The notes under the pieces were generated by a model. That model did no database searches, had not been told where the DNA came from, and was given only the letters and a program-made list of their open reading frames with translations. The translations under genes were made by a program, and so were the position numbers. This document shows, in pieces, positions 18,191 through 28,403 of a stretch of 64,000 nucleotides of DNA. Each line of letters starts with the position of its first letter. Within the stretch, counting starts at the first letter, position 1. Source of the stretch: an uncultured Prochlorococcus sp. (lineage in GTDB: Bacteria > Cyanobacteriota > Cyanobacteriia > PCC-6307 > Cyanobiaceae); NCBI GenBank assembly GCA_902536455.1, contig CACAXN010000004.1, forward strand, positions 1 to 64,000. Reading direction: 5' to 3'.

Positions 18191-19687
18191 ATGAAAGAAA
18201 TAAATATCTTATGGTTTAAGAAAGATTTAAGAATTTATGATAACGAAGCTCTTTGTGAGGCTATAAAAGATTGCGATATTTTACCTATTTACATTATTGA
18301 GGTAGATATTTGGGGCCAAAATACCCATTCACATAGACAATGGCAATTTTGCAAAGAAAGTTTAATAGATTTAAGGGATGCACTTGCTGAGATCGGACAA
18401 CCGTTAATTATTAGAACTGGAAATGTTATTAATATTTTTGATGAAATTAGTTCAAAATTTAAAATCAAAGGTATGTATAGCCATCAAGAAACTGGAGATT
18501 GGCTTACTTATAAAAGAGATCAAAAAGTAAGAGAATGGGCTTTAAGCAAAAATATTATTTGGAAGGAATTCCTACAATTTTCAGTTTTTAGAGGAAATTT
18601 AGATAGGAATGATTGGTCTAAAAAGTGGCAAAAAAATTCCGAAAAAAACTTACTTAAAGCTCCATTAAGAATTAATTCTATTAACTTTAATATTGGAGAA
18701 ATACCCTCAGACGAAATTTTTACCTTTAAAAAAGAAACTTGTCCAGGAAGAATGCAAGGTGGAAGAAAGAAAGGTTTAGAGAGAATGCAATACTTCTTTA
18801 GTAATAAATTAGATTCTTATTCAAATGATATATCTAGCCCAGAAAAATCATTTGATAGTTGTACAAGACTATCCCCATATATTTGTTGGGGATGCATTTC
18901 ATTAAAAGAAATTTTTAATAAGGCAAATATATCAAAAAACAATAATACCAAGATGTTAAAAAGCAGATTAACTTGGCATTGTCATTTTATTCAGAAACTT
19001 GAAAGTGAACCAGAACTAGAGTTTAGGGAATACCATCCTTTTTTTAAAAATATTAGAGAAAAAAATAATGAATTACTTTATTCATGGAGTTCAGGTAATA
19101 CGGGCTTTCCTTTTATAGATGCATGTATGCGTTCATTAAATTTCAATGGATGGATTAACTTCAGGATGCGAGCGATGTTAATGTCTTTTGCTAGCTATAA
19201 TTTATGGCTACCATGGCAAGATTCAGGTTCTGAATTAGCAAATAAATTTGTAGATTATGAGCCTGGAATACATTGGAACCAATGCCAAATGCAATCTGGA
19301 ACTACGTCTATAAATACCAACAGAATTTATAATCCTATTAAGCAGGGAAAAGATCATGATCCTCAAGGAAAATTTATAAAAAAATGGATACCAGAATTAA
19401 AGGATATATCTCTTAATTTCATTCATGAACCATGGCTATTATCTAGATTTAATCAAGAAGATTATGAAAAAATTAATTACATAAGACCAATAATTGATAT
19501 CCCAAATAGTACTAAAACTGCAAAGAAGAAAATTCAGGAAATCACTAAAAAGGATGGATATTGGGATATCTCAAAAGAAATTTATTTAAAGCATGGCTCT
19601 AGAAAAAGGCCTAAAAAAAATATAAATAATAAAAAAATTGTTTCTAAGGAAAAGGAAAAACAATACGAACTGAAATTAGATTTCTAA
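18191..19687 (+). CDS. FAD-binding DNA photolyase/cryptochrome family protein
   Basis: NILWFKKDLRIYDNEAL; GNTGFPFIDACMRSLNFNGWINFRMRAMLMSFASYNLWLPW; W-N-Q-C-Q-M-Q-S-G. Confidence 0.92.
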   Translation: MKEINILWFKKDLRIYDNEALCEAIKDCDILPIYIIEVDIWGQNTHSHRQWQFCKESLIDLRDALAEIGQPLIIRTGNVINIFDEISSKFKIKGMYSHQETGDWLTYKRDQKVREWALSKNIIWKEFLQFSVFRGNLDRNDWSKKWQKNSEKNLLKAPLRINSINFNIGEIPSDEIFTFKKETCPGRMQGGRKKGLERMQYFFSNKLDSYSNDISSPEKSFDSCTRLSPYICWGCISLKEIFNKANISKNNNTKMLKSRLTWHCHFIQKLESEPELEFREYHPFFKNIREKNNELLYSWSSGNTGFPFIDACMRSLNFNGWINFRMRAMLMSFASYNLWLPWQDSGSELANKFVDYEPGIHWNQCQMQSGTTSINTNRIYNPIKQGKDHDPQGKFIKKWIPELKDISLNFIHEPWLLSRFNQEDYEKINYIRPIIDIPNSTKTAKKKIQEITKKDGYWDISKEIYLKHGSRKRPKKNINNKKIVSKEKEKQYELKLDF

Positions 19688-19814
19688 ATTTTATTATTAG
19701 GAATTTCCAGATTCCTTTTAGCGCCTAGGAAAGTTTTTTAAATTTTGAAATTAAATATATAAATCCACGATGAAGTAATGCAAGCTTTAATGTATTTATT
19801 AGATTTTATTAATT

Positions 19815-19988
19815 ATGTCTGAAAGATTTGAATGGGACGATACCAATAGTTCAGGTATATGGTGGAGTACTAATGTAAGTATTAGAGACGAGTGCATTTT
19901 GCTCAAAGAAGATACTCAATGCAAAGATTCTGATATCGTTGAACTTCTTAGGAGTATTGCACAAAATATTGAAGATAATGGCCTTTAA
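19815..19988 (+). CDS. 57-aa hypothetical protein
   Basis: MSERFEWDDTNSSGIWWSTNVSIRDECILLKEDTQCKDSDIVELLRSIAQNIEDNGL*. Confidence 0.45.
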   Translation: MSERFEWDDTNSSGIWWSTNVSIRDECILLKEDTQCKDSDIVELLRSIAQNIEDNGL

Positions 19989-20011
19989 TTTTTAAAGGAA
20001 AATTCTCTCTT

Positions 20012-20962
20012 TTAGAGATTTTGAATTCCTTTTACAGCTTTTATTAATTCGATACTAATACCTTTTTCACTCATTGAATGACCAGCATCATTAACAATAA
20101 TTAATTCAGAATTCTTTAATTTCTTATTTAGATCCCAAGCACTCCTAACTGGACATACTACGTCGTACCTCCCTTGAATTATTTTTGTTGGAATCGACTC
20201 TATTATTTTTATATTTTTCAAAATAAAATTATCTTCTAAGAATATATTATTAACAAAATAATGGCATTCGATCCTTGCAAATGCATCTGAAAAAGAATTA
20301 ACTTGGGACTTATCAAAATCGAATTTTTTATTTATTAAATGACTAGTTGAGAGTTCCCATTTTGTCCAAGCTGCTGCTGCTTTTGACCTAAGATTTGCAT
20401 CTGATGATGTTAGATATTTATAAAAAGAACTTATCAAATCATTTCTTTCTTCTTTTGGTATTACAGAAATATATTCTTCAAATTCATCAGGGAATATCTC
20501 ACTTGCACCATATTGATAGAACCACAATAATTCAAACTTTCTACATAAAAATATGCCTCGCAAAGTTAAGCTCGTAACTCTTGAGGGATTTTTAATTGCA
20601 TATATAAGTGAAAGTGTTGAGCCCCAAGATCCACCAAACAAATGCCAACAATCTATTTTTAATAGAATCCTTAATTTCTCAATATCATCAACTAAATGAT
20701 TAGTTGTATTTTCTTTTAATTCTGAGAAAGGAGTTGAAGAACCGCATCCTCTTTGGTCAAATTGAATAATATCGAATTTATCTGGATCAAAGTATCTTCT
20801 ATATCTTGGTTGACTTCCTCCTCCTGGGCCTCCATGAATAACTAGTATTTTTTTACCATTTGGATTGCCAGATCTTTCCCAATAAATCGTATGAATATCA
20901 CTTACTTGTAAAAAACCCTTTTCACGAACTTCAATTTTAGGAAAAAAGACTTGATCTTTCAT
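20012..20962 (-). CDS. pip: proline iminopeptidase
   Basis: ILVIHGGPGGGSQPRYRRYFDPDKFDIIQFDQRGCGSSTPF; GGSWGSTLSLIYA catalytic Ser. Confidence 0.95.
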   Translation of the reverse strand: MKDQVFFPKIEVREKGFLQVSDIHTIYWERSGNPNGKKILVIHGGPGGGSQPRYRRYFDPDKFDIIQFDQRGCGSSTPFSELKENTTNHLVDDIEKLRILLKIDCWHLFGGSWGSTLSLIYAIKNPSRVTSLTLRGIFLCRKFELLWFYQYGASEIFPDEFEEYISVIPKEERNDLISSFYKYLTSSDANLRSKAAAAWTKWELSTSHLINKKFDFDKSQVNSFSDAFARIECHYFVNNIFLEDNFILKNIKIIESIPTKIIQGRYDVVCPVRSAWDLNKKLKNSELIIVNDAGHSMSEKGISIELIKAVKGIQNL

Positions 20963-21037
20963 TGTGAAATATTTTTAAACACTTAATAAATCCATATTAT
21001 CCAAAAATAAGTCTTGTTTTGAAGTAATTTGTTAAAA

Positions 21038-21065
21038 AAAAAGGACTGGTGGTACAGTCCTTTTT
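21038..21065. terminator. bidirectional terminator-like hairpin
   Basis: AAAAAGGACTggtggtacAGTCCTTTTT. Confidence 0.65.
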
Positions 21066-21469
21066 GATATTTGATTTCCTTCTAACAGGATATAAAATTA
21101 CATATTTTAAAGTCTATTTACTCATAAACCTAGAATACGTGAATTCGGGGATTGCTCTCGATAATTTCAGTCCCTGTTGTCGCTAGTAATTATAAAGCGA
21201 AGTCTTATCAGACTAATTGATTGAACTTGAATTTTCGAATAATCCCATTCTCAGGAATACGCTTCCTATATTTTGGAATTTGCTAAATTTCAGGCGGACT
21301 ATCAATCATTTAGATTGCCTCCAAACTCAACATTTATAAATTACTCCTTTTTATATTTTCAGTAAATCCGTAAATATGCTGATTTACTTTTTTCTAAATT
21401 TGTAAGAGGATTTTAATGATCCTTTGTTTTTTATAGATAAATATAAAAATTAAAGTCTATAATCCTTAG

Positions 21470-21661
21470 TTATTCAGATTCATAGAGCAAAATAGATTCG
21501 ATTATTCTTTTATCACTATCAGAAAGTTTATAATCTTCCAATTTCCACTCAACAAATTTTACGCACTCATCGATAGAAGGATTCTTATCCCGGCACTTAC
21601 GCCACTCTCTAATCCAATCTGCCAAGGCAAAAGTTATTTTTGTACTAAGCATATTTACCAA
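21470..21661 (-). CDS. small hypothetical protein
   Basis: 63-aa ORF, ITFALADWIREWRKCRDKNPSIDECVKFVEWKLEDYKL. Confidence 0.5.
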   Translation of the reverse strand: MVNMLSTKITFALADWIREWRKCRDKNPSIDECVKFVEWKLEDYKLSDSDKRIIESILLYESE

Positions 21662-22170
21662 TCAGGGTAATTAAAATCTCGGCAAATAGGTTCTTCATAA
21701 AATTCCCCTTCTTTTATACCTCTATTATAATTTTCAATAATCTTTTAGAATAGGCTATTGAGGGAATTAAATCTCCTACATATATTGGCTACATCGTAAT
21801 TGATATAATGATTTTAATTATTTATTACTCTATATAAGAATTTAATAAATAGATTATTAATATTAATTATGGATTTCATCAAAAAGAACAAGATCTTAAC
21901 ACTAATGGCGTTAATTGCATTTTTATCATTTGTATTAGAAAAAGTAGAAATAATACACCCTTAAATCAATTAAGTTTATTTGATAAATACTTCCTAATGA
22001 AATAAGTAAACAGATATTATTACTGCAAAAATAAGCAACGGAGATAATAATGTAAAAATTAAAGTTGAAAGATTAATCAGCATAAATTTAAATAAATACA
22101 CAAATTTAATAAACATCACTTTTAAGCATTTGCAATAAGTAAAATTAAAATTATTAGGATATAAAAAAAA

Positions 22171-22362
22171 TTGATTAAAGAAAGATATAAAGAAGAATAT
22201 GAAGAGGGCTTAGAATTACTATGGCCTAGTGATAAAGAAGATAAAATAACTCGGCAATTTTATAAAGATTTATCTAATCTTTCAAAAAACATAAACTATA
22301 GTAAAAAGAAAAAGCTAAAACTTTTTGAACAAGTATTTAGAATAATAAGAAGCAAAGGCTAG
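22171..22362 (+). CDS. small hypothetical protein
   Basis: 63-aa lysine/glutamate-rich ORF. Confidence 0.4.
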   Translation: MIKERYKEEYEEGLELLWPSDKEDKITRQFYKDLSNLSKNINYSKKKKLKLFEQVFRIIRSKG

Positions 22363-22385
22363 GGTTAATTAATATTCAAATTAAA

Positions 22386-23246
22386 ATGAAAAATTTAATG
22401 ATACTAATTAGAAGTTTTTTTCTTTTAAGACCAAGATTTTTATCCACTATATTTTTTATTCCTATTCTTTATGGCATTGGCTGGGCTTTATCTCAGCCAC
22501 TTTTATTGTTTAATTTTGAAAAAGAAAATTTATCCTTAATTGGTACTATTATTACTTTCTTTCTTTTTATCTTTTTACTTCCATATTGGTTTTATATCAA
22601 ACGAAACAATTCAAGTGCTTGGATACTTCTTGGGATAACAAAAGACAAACTCTTAAAAAACTTTGTCAATTTTTCTCAAGGTATTTTATTTGCTTTAGTT
22701 TTAATAATTCTTATTCTGGTTCCACTATTGCAAAAAAATTATATTTCTTGGATAGGTGAATTATCGCCAATAATATTGTTAAATTCTATTGTACTGGGAT
22801 TAGTTGTTGGATTCGCAGAGGAAATAATTTTTAGAGGCTGGTTACTAGAAGAATTAAAATTTGAATATGGTGCAAAAATATCAATAGCTTTACAAGCTAT
22901 AGTTTTTAGCTTCGTTCATAATTTATCAAATGAGATCTTTTGGAACGTAGTAGGATTACGTTTAGGATTTATTTTACTTGGGATATTTCTATCATTAGTA
23001 AAAATTAGAGATAAAGGTTCTTTATGGAATTGCATAGGAATTCATGGAGGACTTGTGGGTATTTGGTTTTTATTAAATAACGGATTAATAGAATTCAAAG
23101 AAAATACACCTTCTTTTTTAGCAGGGCCTTTTACTCAAAATATTCCAAACCCAATCGGAAGCTTTAGTGCAATTTTAATATTACTTTTATTATGTATTCT
23201 TTATACTGTAAAATCAAAAAAGATTTTTAATAGATTTTTTAATTAG
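22386..23246 (+). CDS. CPBP-family intramembrane protease (CAAX protease-like)
   Basis: VVGFAEEIIFRGWLLEELKFEYG and FSFVHNL motifs in multi-TM protein. Confidence 0.85.
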   Translation: MKNLMILIRSFFLLRPRFLSTIFFIPILYGIGWALSQPLLLFNFEKENLSLIGTIITFFLFIFLLPYWFYIKRNNSSAWILLGITKDKLLKNFVNFSQGILFALVLIILILVPLLQKNYISWIGELSPIILLNSIVLGLVVGFAEEIIFRGWLLEELKFEYGAKISIALQAIVFSFVHNLSNEIFWNVVGLRLGFILLGIFLSLVKIRDKGSLWNCIGIHGGLVGIWFLLNNGLIEFKENTPSFLAGPFTQNIPNPIGSFSAILILLLLCILYTVKSKKIFNRFFN

Positions 23247-23501
23247 ATATAAATACCGATTGATTTTTGATTAGTAATTGTCAGATTAAAATAAAGCTTA
23301 ATACTTAATATAAACTTTGATGCAGGAATAAGATTTATTGTGTTTTTAATAATTTTTGGAGTTACAAACTATCTAATGATGTTGAGAAGATATGAAAACG
23401 ACATCAAAAAAATAAAATATTTACAAAAGGTAAAAATTTCCAGGATATACCCTAAAGGTTCATTTTTTTTATGAAATTAAAAAAGTTTTTGTAGAATTTC
23501 A

Positions 23502-23750
23502 TCACCATTTTTTATTAGTTTTTTGCCAACCTTCATTTAACAATTTTTGCCACAATAATCTTGCTTCTTTTATAACAATTTTTTTTCTAGTTTTCATTAA
23601 TGGAGGATTTTCTCCATGAATTCCCATAATAATTCCTTCCTCAATAAACATATAATTAATAGATTTATCAGAATGATCTTTATCTTTGTAGAAACGCATC
23701 ACCCCTACAAAATTAGAGTCAATTAACCAGAAATCATTAGTTGAATTCAA
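23502..23750 (-). CDS. DUF1651-like protein
   Basis: C-terminal EARLLWQKLLNEGWQKTNKKW pattern. Confidence 0.6.
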   Translation of the reverse strand: MNSTNDFWLIDSNFVGVMRFYKDKDHSDKSINYMFIEEGIIMGIHGENPPLMKTRKKIVIKEARLLWQKLLNEGWQKTNKKW

Positions 23751-23821
23751 TAAACCAAAATAAAATTAAATTTATCACATTTTTGATTGAAATCTGCGAG
23801 GAAAATATTTATTTAGTTTAT

Positions 23822-24250
23822 TCATATTTGATATGTTTTTTCTTTTTGTCTACTTTTTTTCAATTCGCCACGTTTTTTCTTAACCTCAACTCTTTTCTTT
23901 TGTGATGCTTTAGTGGGTTGTGTAGATTTTCTTAATTTAGAGGGTTTATTTAAAGCATTTTTTATGATTGAACTAAATTTCATTAAAGCTAGCTGCCTAT
24001 TTAATAATTGATTTCTATGTTCTTGAACCGCTAAACGTAAGCTATTATTCACTAATTTGTTTTTCAAGTTTCTCTTTAGAATTTCTTTCTGATAATCATT
24101 TAATATTTTGGAATCTTCTAAATTAAAAATAATCTCTACTCTGCTTTCAATTTTATTTACATTTTGACCCCCAGGACCGGAGGATCTGGAAAATCGCCAC
24201 TTAATTTCCTTGGATGGGATTACTAATGTTTTAGTAATTTTTAAATCCAT
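23822..24250 (-). CDS. arfB: ArfB/YaeJ-like peptide-chain-release-factor domain protein
   Basis: IKWRFSRSSGPGGQNVNKIESRVEI (GGQ motif), basic C-terminal tail. Confidence 0.9.
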   Translation of the reverse strand: MDLKITKTLVIPSKEIKWRFSRSSGPGGQNVNKIESRVEIIFNLEDSKILNDYQKEILKRNLKNKLVNNSLRLAVQEHRNQLLNRQLALMKFSSIIKNALNKPSKLRKSTQPTKASQKKRVEVKKKRGELKKSRQKEKTYQI

Positions 24251-24453
24251 TTTAGTTCTTTTTGATTTAGATCTTTAGAATCATCTCCTTAATACTTTAA
24301 AACATACCTTAAAATTCGATCGGTAAATACTGGCCGGTTAAGTTAGGTAAACCGAAATTCGGTGTATTTGCCGTATCAATATCTTCGGTATTTATCCTTT
24401 CATATTTCAAAGAATTATCAGATATTGAATTTGTACTAATTCAAAGGTCACTT

Positions 24454-24690
24454 ATGTATTCAATGTTTGATCTTCTTTTTGAAACACCTTCATATCGCCC
24501 AGTATATGTTATTTCTGATAGTGAAATGAAGAAGTTAAAGAAAAACCAAAATCAAGAAGAGCTTGATGAAATTTCAAAACAAAAAGTAAGACTTGAAGAT
24601 GCTTTTAAAGCTCAACTAAAACATCTTGAAGAGAGAGAAAAAGAAGTAAAAGAGGAACTTAAAGTACTCTCAGACTCAAAAGATAAATAA
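24454..24690 (+). CDS. hypothetical coiled-coil protein
   Basis: 78-aa ORF followed by terminator. Confidence 0.55.
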   Translation: MYSMFDLLFETPSYRPVYVISDSEMKKLKKNQNQEELDEISKQKVRLEDAFKAQLKHLEEREKEVKEELKVLSDSKDK

Positions 24691-24716
24691 TTAATTTTTT
24701 GAGAAATTACTTTTTT

Positions 24717-24743
24717 AAAGACGGTTTTTAACCGTCTTTTTTT
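24717..24743 (+). terminator. Rho-independent terminator
   Basis: AAAGACGGTTTTTAACCGTCTTTTTTT. Confidence 0.8.
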
Positions 24744-24920
24744 AATTCTTCTAGTTTTAAGTTATCTATTAAATCCACAGATTTTAAAAATATTTTCCAT
24801 AATTAAAACTATGAATAAGAACAAAGAAAAAATAAGAATGTTCTTACCCTTTAGTTGGGTAATTTGTGCAGCAATATCTTTTGCTTATATAAATTCACAT
24901 TTAATAAATACTTAATATAG

Positions 24921-25265
24921 ATGTCTTACCCATCAAAAGACGAAATACTTGCATCTTCAAAAGGGTGGGTCGCATCTTTTTTAAATTTTCTTCCTGGTTT
25001 AGGATCGGGTTACTTATATCAAAGAAGATGGAAACCCTATTTTTTCACCATCACTGCTAGTACTGCATGGTTCACTTTAGGGTTTTTTTTACAAGGAGAT
25101 TCAGAACCTTTGCAAAGTGAACAAATAATTGGAATTTCTGGTCTTTTATTTATATCAATTGTTACAGTTATAGAAGCCAACTTGGCTTTCAAAAAAGCAA
25201 ATAATAAAAGAAACGCTGAAAAAGAGAAAATAATTTCTACTTACAAAAAAGGATGGTTCAAATAA
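24921..25265 (+). CDS. hypothetical membrane protein
   Basis: GWVASFLNFLPGLGSGYLYQRRWKPYF... TM segments. Confidence 0.6.
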   Translation: MSYPSKDEILASSKGWVASFLNFLPGLGSGYLYQRRWKPYFFTITASTAWFTLGFFLQGDSEPLQSEQIIGISGLLFISIVTVIEANLAFKKANNKRNAEKEKIISTYKKGWFK

Positions 25266-25366
25266 TTCAAAAAAATAGATTTAAAAGAATATCTAACTAT
25301 TTCTCAGTTTCTTAATTTAATTAAAAAATTACAATAATCAATTTTAAAGGCAATTAAAAAAATTTT

Positions 25367-25639
25367 TTAATTATAAAAAAATAAAATTTCCTTTTCTTTG
25401 AGACCTTCCCATCCCGAGTCTATTAATAATTGATTCAATGTTTCTTTATCAAAATGCTTAGAACCGGTTTTGACACATCTATTTCTCATTGATTTTTTAA
25501 CACCGCTCCTTTCTCTTTTATTCTCCTCATCCATAATTCTATTATATAAATCTAGCATTTTTTTAGGGATTGGAGTACCGTCAAGATCTACTCCATTTTG
25601 AATAGCAAGATCAACAGCCTGCATACCCATTTTCTTCAT
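25367..25639 (-). CDS. conserved hypothetical protein
   Basis: 90-aa ORF. Confidence 0.5.
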   Translation of the reverse strand: MKKMGMQAVDLAIQNGVDLDGTPIPKKMLDLYNRIMDEENKRERSGVKKSMRNRCVKTGSKHFDKETLNQLLIDSGWEGLKEKEILFFYN

Positions 25640-25706
25640 ATATTAAAAAAAAGCTGACACTATAATAAAACAAAACTTATTCATCTAAAGTTCTTCGAAT
25701 AATAAT

Positions 25707-26156
25707 TTATTGATTTTGAATTTCCTTAAGTACCCTAATAGCCTCTTTAATGTGTTCAGGACCATTCAATAAATCTCTAAAAATATGCCTTACTGTCCCT
25801 TTGCGATCAATAACGTAAGTTACCCTCCCATCCATAAAACCTAATACTTTAGGAACTTTAAAAGTTTTCCTAAGAGAGTCATTCGTATCGCAAAGTAATG
25901 GATATTGTAATTTATTTTTATTAGCGAATGCTAAATGACTTGAGGTACTTCCATTACTTACTCCCCAAACTTGCGCACCTAATACTTTAAATAAGTCATA
26001 TTTATCTCTAAATCCGCAAACTTCTATAGTGCAGCCCGGCGTATCATCTTTTGGATAAAAAAACAAAACTAGGGGATTTTTTAATTCCTTATTTGATCTT
26101 TCAACTCCATTTTGATCCAGTAAAGAAAATTCTGGAATTTTATCTCCAATCTGCAC
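25707..26156 (-). CDS. bcp: peroxiredoxin (BCP/PrxQ type)
   Basis: VLFFYPKDDTPGCTIEVCGFRDKYDLF. Confidence 0.93.
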   Translation of the reverse strand: MQIGDKIPEFSLLDQNGVERSNKELKNPLVLFFYPKDDTPGCTIEVCGFRDKYDLFKVLGAQVWGVSNGSTSSHLAFANKNKLQYPLLCDTNDSLRKTFKVPKVLGFMDGRVTYVIDRKGTVRHIFRDLLNGPEHIKEAIRVLKEIQNQ

Positions 26157-26458
26157 AACAGTTATTATAAAGTTCCATATTAGAGGTTAATATGTTTTTT
26201 TTGTGGCCTTCAAAGTAAATAACTAATATTAAAGTCAGTTTTTTTGTTTTAAAAGATACTAAAAAATTATTGAAATAAACTAGGGTTAATACATTAATTC
26301 AATATTATGGAATTAATAATTTATATTTTTTTATTTCTTATTCTTTTTTTGGGAGTTATTTTTAATTTAAGAATAACTAATTTTAAAAAAATTAAAGAAA
26401 TACAAAACAAAGCTAAAGATTATTCAAAAAAATAATAATTAAATATTTATTACTAAAA

Positions 26459-26692
26459 TTAAAATTCAATTTTTTCATTTGGAGTAAATACTGAGCAATA
26501 TTTTTTTACTAGGTCCTTTGGCTGATTGGTGGAAGAGCTCATTAATTTTAATTTTTCTATAGCCTCATCAGCATCAATCTCACGAAGTCTATATCTTGCA
26601 CACGTATCCAATACTTTAAACATTTTTGTGGTAACGGCTTCAGCTGGATAAATTAGAAAAAAAAGGTAAAAAACAACAAATAAGTACTTCAT
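26459..26692 (-). CDS. small secreted hypothetical protein
   Basis: Signal-like N-terminus MKYLFVVFYLFFLIYPAEA. Confidence 0.5.
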   Translation of the reverse strand: MKYLFVVFYLFFLIYPAEAVTTKMFKVLDTCARYRLREIDADEAIEKLKLMSSSTNQPKDLVKKYCSVFTPNEKIEF

Positions 26693-26860
26693 TTTTTTAG
26701 ATGTTAGATTTAGCGAATAGTTTCAATAATTTAGAAAAATTAATTTAGAAGAAGATTAAACTTAAAAAAATATCTAATTTGAGTTGTATCTAGAATATCT
26801 CACAAAATAATACTAAGAGAATTTAAGATAACATAGGTGATAAAAGTAATCTCCGTGAAA

Positions 26861-27004
26861 ATGAGAAGATTAATAGATAAACACAAAACTCTTATAAATT
26901 GGTATCAAAAAAAATTCAAATTGAGTGATTACCAGTTACTCTGGTTTGTTTTCTTTAAAGGGATCTTAATAACAGTGATCCTTTTCAAAATTTTTGAATA
27001 TTAA
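26861..27004 (+). CDS. 47-aa hypothetical membrane protein
   Basis: MRRLIDKHKTLINWYQKKFKLSDYQLLWFVFFKGILITVILFKIFEY*; absent from track. Confidence 0.5.
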   Translation: MRRLIDKHKTLINWYQKKFKLSDYQLLWFVFFKGILITVILFKIFEY

Positions 27005-27088
27005 TAAAGCTACTTCAAGAATGAAATTTTTACATGTTTTGACTATATTTAATAATAGATTTCCTCATAAGTTAAATAGTTATCAGCT

Positions 27089-27379
27089 ATGAATATTTTT
27101 GGTGTAGGTTTACCTGAAGTTACTGTAATACTTATCTTAGCTCTTTTAATTTTTGGTCCAAAAAAGCTTCCAGAATTAGGAAAACAGCTTGGCAAAACTT
27201 TGAAAAGTCTTAAAAAAGCGTCGAACGAATTTCAAAATGAAATCGATCAAGTTATGAACGAAGAAGATAAAGAGGAATCTCCTAAATCTATAGAAAGTAA
27301 TCAAAGAAATGAAATTAATCAAGAAAAAATAGACTCAGAAAACAAGAATTTTTCAAATAAAGAAAACAGCAGCAACTAA
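27089..27379 (+). CDS. tatA: Sec-independent translocase TatA/B-like
   Basis: MNIFGVGLPEVTVILILALLIFGPKKLPELGKQLGKTLKSLKKASNEFQ. Confidence 0.93.
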   Translation: MNIFGVGLPEVTVILILALLIFGPKKLPELGKQLGKTLKSLKKASNEFQNEIDQVMNEEDKEESPKSIESNQRNEINQEKIDSENKNFSNKENSSN

Positions 27380-27383
27380 TATC

Positions 27384-27776
27384 TTGGATAGGCCCATAAC
27401 CCCCATAGACGAATTTGAAAAAGCATTAGATAAAGCAGCTCTTACTAAGGAAGAATATGAATTAATAGACTACATCCGCTATACAAGCGTTTTTACACAG
27501 CCAAGTCTTATTAAAGATTTAAAAAGACCATCAAAGCCTCCTCTTTTGTCAGTTCTATGTCAAATTTGCAGAAAAATTGGTTTAGAGATGCCTGATCATT
27601 TCAAAAAAGTAATTGAGTGGTCAATTGAAATTAGTGATCACGATACAAAATGGGATGCTCATTTAATTTGCGCAGAAGCATTAAATATAGACAAAATACC
27701 ATTGAGTCCTATTCATGGAACAACTTTATTTGATGTACTTGTTGTACACAAAGAATTATTTCTTGGCTTTGATTAA
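27384..27776 (+). CDS. conserved hypothetical protein
   Basis: 130-aa ORF, TTG start. Confidence 0.6.
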   Translation: MDRPITPIDEFEKALDKAALTKEEYELIDYIRYTSVFTQPSLIKDLKRPSKPPLLSVLCQICRKIGLEMPDHFKKVIEWSIEISDHDTKWDAHLICAEALNIDKIPLSPIHGTTLFDVLVVHKELFLGFD

Positions 27777-27782
27777 ATTAAA

Positions 27783-28124
27783 TTAATCATCCAAAGGCAC
27801 AGAATCAGTATCTATAACTTCAGAATCATCATACTTATTAATTTTTTTTTCAACCCAGTTATTTATATAACTAACTAAAGGCAATGAACCTCTAAAAATA
27901 AAAATAGAAGTAGGCAAAGAGCTTAATAAACCGACTATCGGACTTTTAAAAAGTAATTTTCCAGCTTTAATGTTAAATAAAATTATAAGTGCTGAAGGAA
28001 CTATTACTTTAACTACTGTTTTGAGTGCCTCAAGCCAACCAACACGATATGTCCACCATATTAAAATTATGCCAACTACATAGAGAAATAAGTAAGTCAT
28101 AAAAGTAGTATAATGATTATCCAT
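27783..28124 (-). CDS. hypothetical membrane protein
   Basis: 113-aa ORF with TM segments. Confidence 0.6.
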   Translation of the reverse strand: MDNHYTTFMTYLFLYVVGIILIWWTYRVGWLEALKTVVKVIVPSALIILFNIKAGKLLFKSPIVGLLSSLPTSIFIFRGSLPLVSYINNWVEKKINKYDDSEVIDTDSVPLDD

Positions 28125-28186
28125 TTATCTTGTTCTTACAAAGAAAAAGATTTTTATAAATTTTTAACATCAATCAAATTCTAGTA

Positions 28187-28402
28187 ATGAGTTTTTCTGA
28201 AATAAGAAAATTTTTAATTAAGATGCAATCTGATGAAGACCTAAAAAAGCAGGTCACCACATCCTCTACTGCGGATGATGTATCCCTAATAGGTCAACGA
28301 TTAGGATATGACTTTTCAGGAGATGATCTCTTAAGATTTAATGGACAAAAGGTTGATAAAGTTACCGTAAGGAAGGTAGATCATCCAGGAGAATATCACT
28401 AA
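28187..28402 (+). CDS. Nif11-domain-like small protein
   Basis: MSFSEIRKFLIKMQSDEDLKKQVTTSSTADDVSLIGQRLGYDFSGDDLLRF matches the Nif11/N-terminal leader-peptide pattern. Confidence 0.7.
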   Translation: MSFSEIRKFLIKMQSDEDLKKQVTTSSTADDVSLIGQRLGYDFSGDDLLRFNGQKVDKVTVRKVDHPGEYH

Positions 28403-28403
28403 T

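Noticed and set aside
21130-21340. Possible 6S RNA or tmRNA in the structured intergenic region
   Set aside because: No tmRNA tag reading frame or tRNA-like domain and no recognisable 6S closing stems; left as an unassigned candidate.
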